Shown here: positions 7,023-8,139 of the stretch, in pieces | How positions within the stretch are numbered: position 1 is the first letter of the stretch | How the letters are laid out: each line of letters opens with the position of its first letter | Source of the DNA: Gammaproteobacteria bacterium | GTDB taxonomy: Bacteria; Pseudomonadota; Gammaproteobacteria; DRLM01 | NCBI GenBank assembly: GCA_015490395.1 | Contig: WFXX01000109.1 | Location: 1-8,139, forward strand | Reading direction: 5' to 3' | DNA: 8,139 bases | Made by a program: the position numbers and the translations under genes | The notes under the pieces: generated by a model | Database searches by the model: none | What the model was told of the DNA's origin: nothing | The model's input: the letters and a program-made list of their open reading frames with translations, nothing else

Positions 7023-8120
7023 TGGCCGCCTCCCCTCTGGTGCGGGCCCTGGGCGGCGGGCTGGCTGGCCTGGTCATCCTGACGGCCCCTCTGGCACCGC
7101 GGGAGGCTGCCGCTGCCGAGGGTTACCGGGTGGTGGAGAGCTTTGGGGTGGGCCAGGGGGTCTACGTGCGCGCCCTGGCGGTGGACCGGGTCCGCGGGCT
7201 GCTCTGGGTGGGCACCTCCGTGGGGGCCCTGGGGGTGGACCTGGCCAGCCGGGAGCCTCGGCACACCTTCACCCGCGCCGAGGGCTTGGCCAACGAGTAC
7301 GTCTTCGCGGTGCACGTGGACCGGCGCGGGGATGTCTGGTTCGGCACCAACGGCGGCGGGATGTCCCGCTACCGCCCCGCGGACGGGAGCTGGCGTACTT
7401 ACTTCCCCATGCACGGCTTGGCCGACTATTGGGTGTACGCCTTCGCCGACGCCCCCGACGGCTCTCTCTGGGTGGGGACCTGGGCCGGGGCCAGTCTGCT
7501 GGATCCTGCCCGGGAGCGCTTCCGAACCTATGTGAAGGAGCTGGTCAATGAGTGGGTCTACGGGGTGGCGGTGGACCAGGACGGGCGGGTCTGGTTCGCC
7601 ACCGAGGGGGGGATCTCGGTCTTCGACGGCCGGCGCTGGCGCGCCTACACCCATGCCGACGGGTTGGGGGCCCCCAACGAGGACGGTCTGCCGGTGAGCC
7701 TCAACACCGGGCTCGGCACCCGGGCCCGGCACGACCTCAGCGTGATGCGCGACGGCCGTCCCACCTACAACCCCAACTATGTGTTCTGCCTCCTGGTGGA
7801 CCGGCGCGACGGCAGCCTCTGGGCCGGCACCTGGGGCGGGGGGGTGGCCCACTATGCGAACGGGCGCTGGGAGAACCTCACCCGGCGGAACGGCTTGGGA
7901 GGCAACGTGGTCTTCAGCATGGCCCAGGCGCCGGACGGTACCTTGTGGTTTGGCACCAACGGGGGGCTGACCCGCTACGACGGCCGCAGCTGGCGCACCT
8001 TCACCACCCGGGACGGGCTCCATGGCAACAGCGTCTTCGCCGTGGCGGTGACGGAGGAGGGGGAGGTCTGGGCCGGCACCCGCGGCGGCGTGGCCCGCCT
8101 GGCCCGGGCCCCAGCTGCGG
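7022..8120 (+). CDS. Exported Reg_prop-type beta-propeller protein (3' truncated)
   Basis: The frame opens at ATG 7022, overlapping the cytochrome stop by one base (TGATG), and stays open to the end of genomic sequence: 366 codons with no stop. A signal peptide is visible (hydrophobic core about 9-24, likely cleavage near AAAA-EG at 29-33). The rest is a series of seven repeats of the type VxVDxxGxLWxGTxxGGxxRYD, with the LW-x-GT tryptophans at residues 62, 106, 150, 191, 267, 309 and 350. Between them lie GL-x-N-x-VF-type linkers. This matches the two-component-regulator propeller (Reg_prop) repeat, found in periplasmic sensor parts of hybrid histidine kinases and in stand-alone exported proteins. 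Whether a kinase or other domain follows cannot be seen. No Shine-Dalgarno precedes the ATG, so translation probably relies on reinitiation after the cytochrome gene. Confidence 0.87.
7172..8101 (+). repeat. Seven propeller-blade repeats
   Basis: Seven degenerate protein repeats of about 41-44 residues centre on (L/V)W(V/F/A)(G/A)T at codons 62, 106, 150, 191, 267, 309 and 350. The spacings are 44, 44, 41, 76, 42 and 41 residues. The 76-residue step marks an insertion between repeats 4 and 5. Similarity is also visible in the DNA, for example around 7337 and 7946 (TGGTTyGGCACCAACGGsGG). Confidence 0.85.
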
Positions 8121-8139
8121 CTGTCTCTTATACACATCT
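8121..8139. other. Tn5/Nextera mosaic-end adapter (sequencing artefact)
   Basis: The last 19 bases, CTGTCTCTTATACACATCT, are identical to the Tn5 transposase mosaic end used in tagmentation library kits. They are not genomic. Read on the minus strand they encode the tell-tale peptide MCIRDS, a known sign of untrimmed adapter in translated databases. The genomic sequence ends at 8120. Confidence 0.97.

Noticed and set aside
7001..8137. Long minus-strand open frame (378 codons) opposite the propeller gene
   Set aside because: Its first codons (MCIRDS) come from the adapter, its composition is Pro/Gly/His/Arg-rich as expected for an antisense frame in GC-rich DNA, and it lies opposite a gene with clear repeats and signal peptide.
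8121..8139. Genuine Tn5-like transposon end
   Set aside because: The 19 bases are the engineered mosaic end, not a natural IS50 inside or outside end, and they sit exactly at the sequence terminus, which fits library adapter.

Overview
The window is one continuous, rightward-transcribed gene cluster from a GC-rich proteobacterium. The gene order ccmB-C-D-E-F-G-H-I, with separate ccmH and ccmI, is the System I cytochrome c maturation operon as found in Gammaproteobacteria. High GC, a lipoprotein thioredoxin, a monohaem cytochrome c and a periplasmic propeller protein would suit a respiratory or lithotrophic gammaproteobacterium. This taxonomic guess is inference; there is no rRNA or other marker here.

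Layout. Bases 1-103 are the 3' end of ccmB. Bases 135-6002 hold ccmC, ccmD, ccmE, ccmF, ccmG, ccmH and ccmI, each overlapping the next by 4 bases (ATGA or GTGA). The operon then continues without a break into three less standard genes: a TlpA-like thioredoxin lipoprotein (about 5974-6681), a small exported monohaem cytochrome c (6678-7022), and a large exported protein of seven WxGT beta-propeller repeats (7022 onward) that runs off the end. No tRNA, rRNA, mobile element, CRISPR array, clear promoter or terminator was found. The only gap between genes is 31 bases (104-134).

How the genes work together. CcmB and CcmC (with CcmA, upstream and outside the window) and CcmD load haem onto a histidine of CcmE at the periplasmic face. 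CcmG and CcmH keep the apocytochrome CXXCH cysteines reduced. CcmI binds the apocytochrome, and CcmF with CcmH and CcmI makes the thioether bonds. The downstream cytochrome c is an obvious client of this machinery, and the second thioredoxin lipoprotein may serve it or the propeller protein.

The last 19 bases (8121-8139) are an exact copy of the Tn5/Nextera transposase mosaic end. They are sequencing-library adapter, not genome. The window therefore ends at an artificial contig edge, and the propeller gene is truncated by assembly rather than by biology. The most interesting biological part is the TlpA / cytochrome c / seven-repeat propeller cassette appended to the ccm operon. The propeller has a roughly 34-residue insertion between repeats 4 and 5. 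I do not recognise this cassette as a characterised system.
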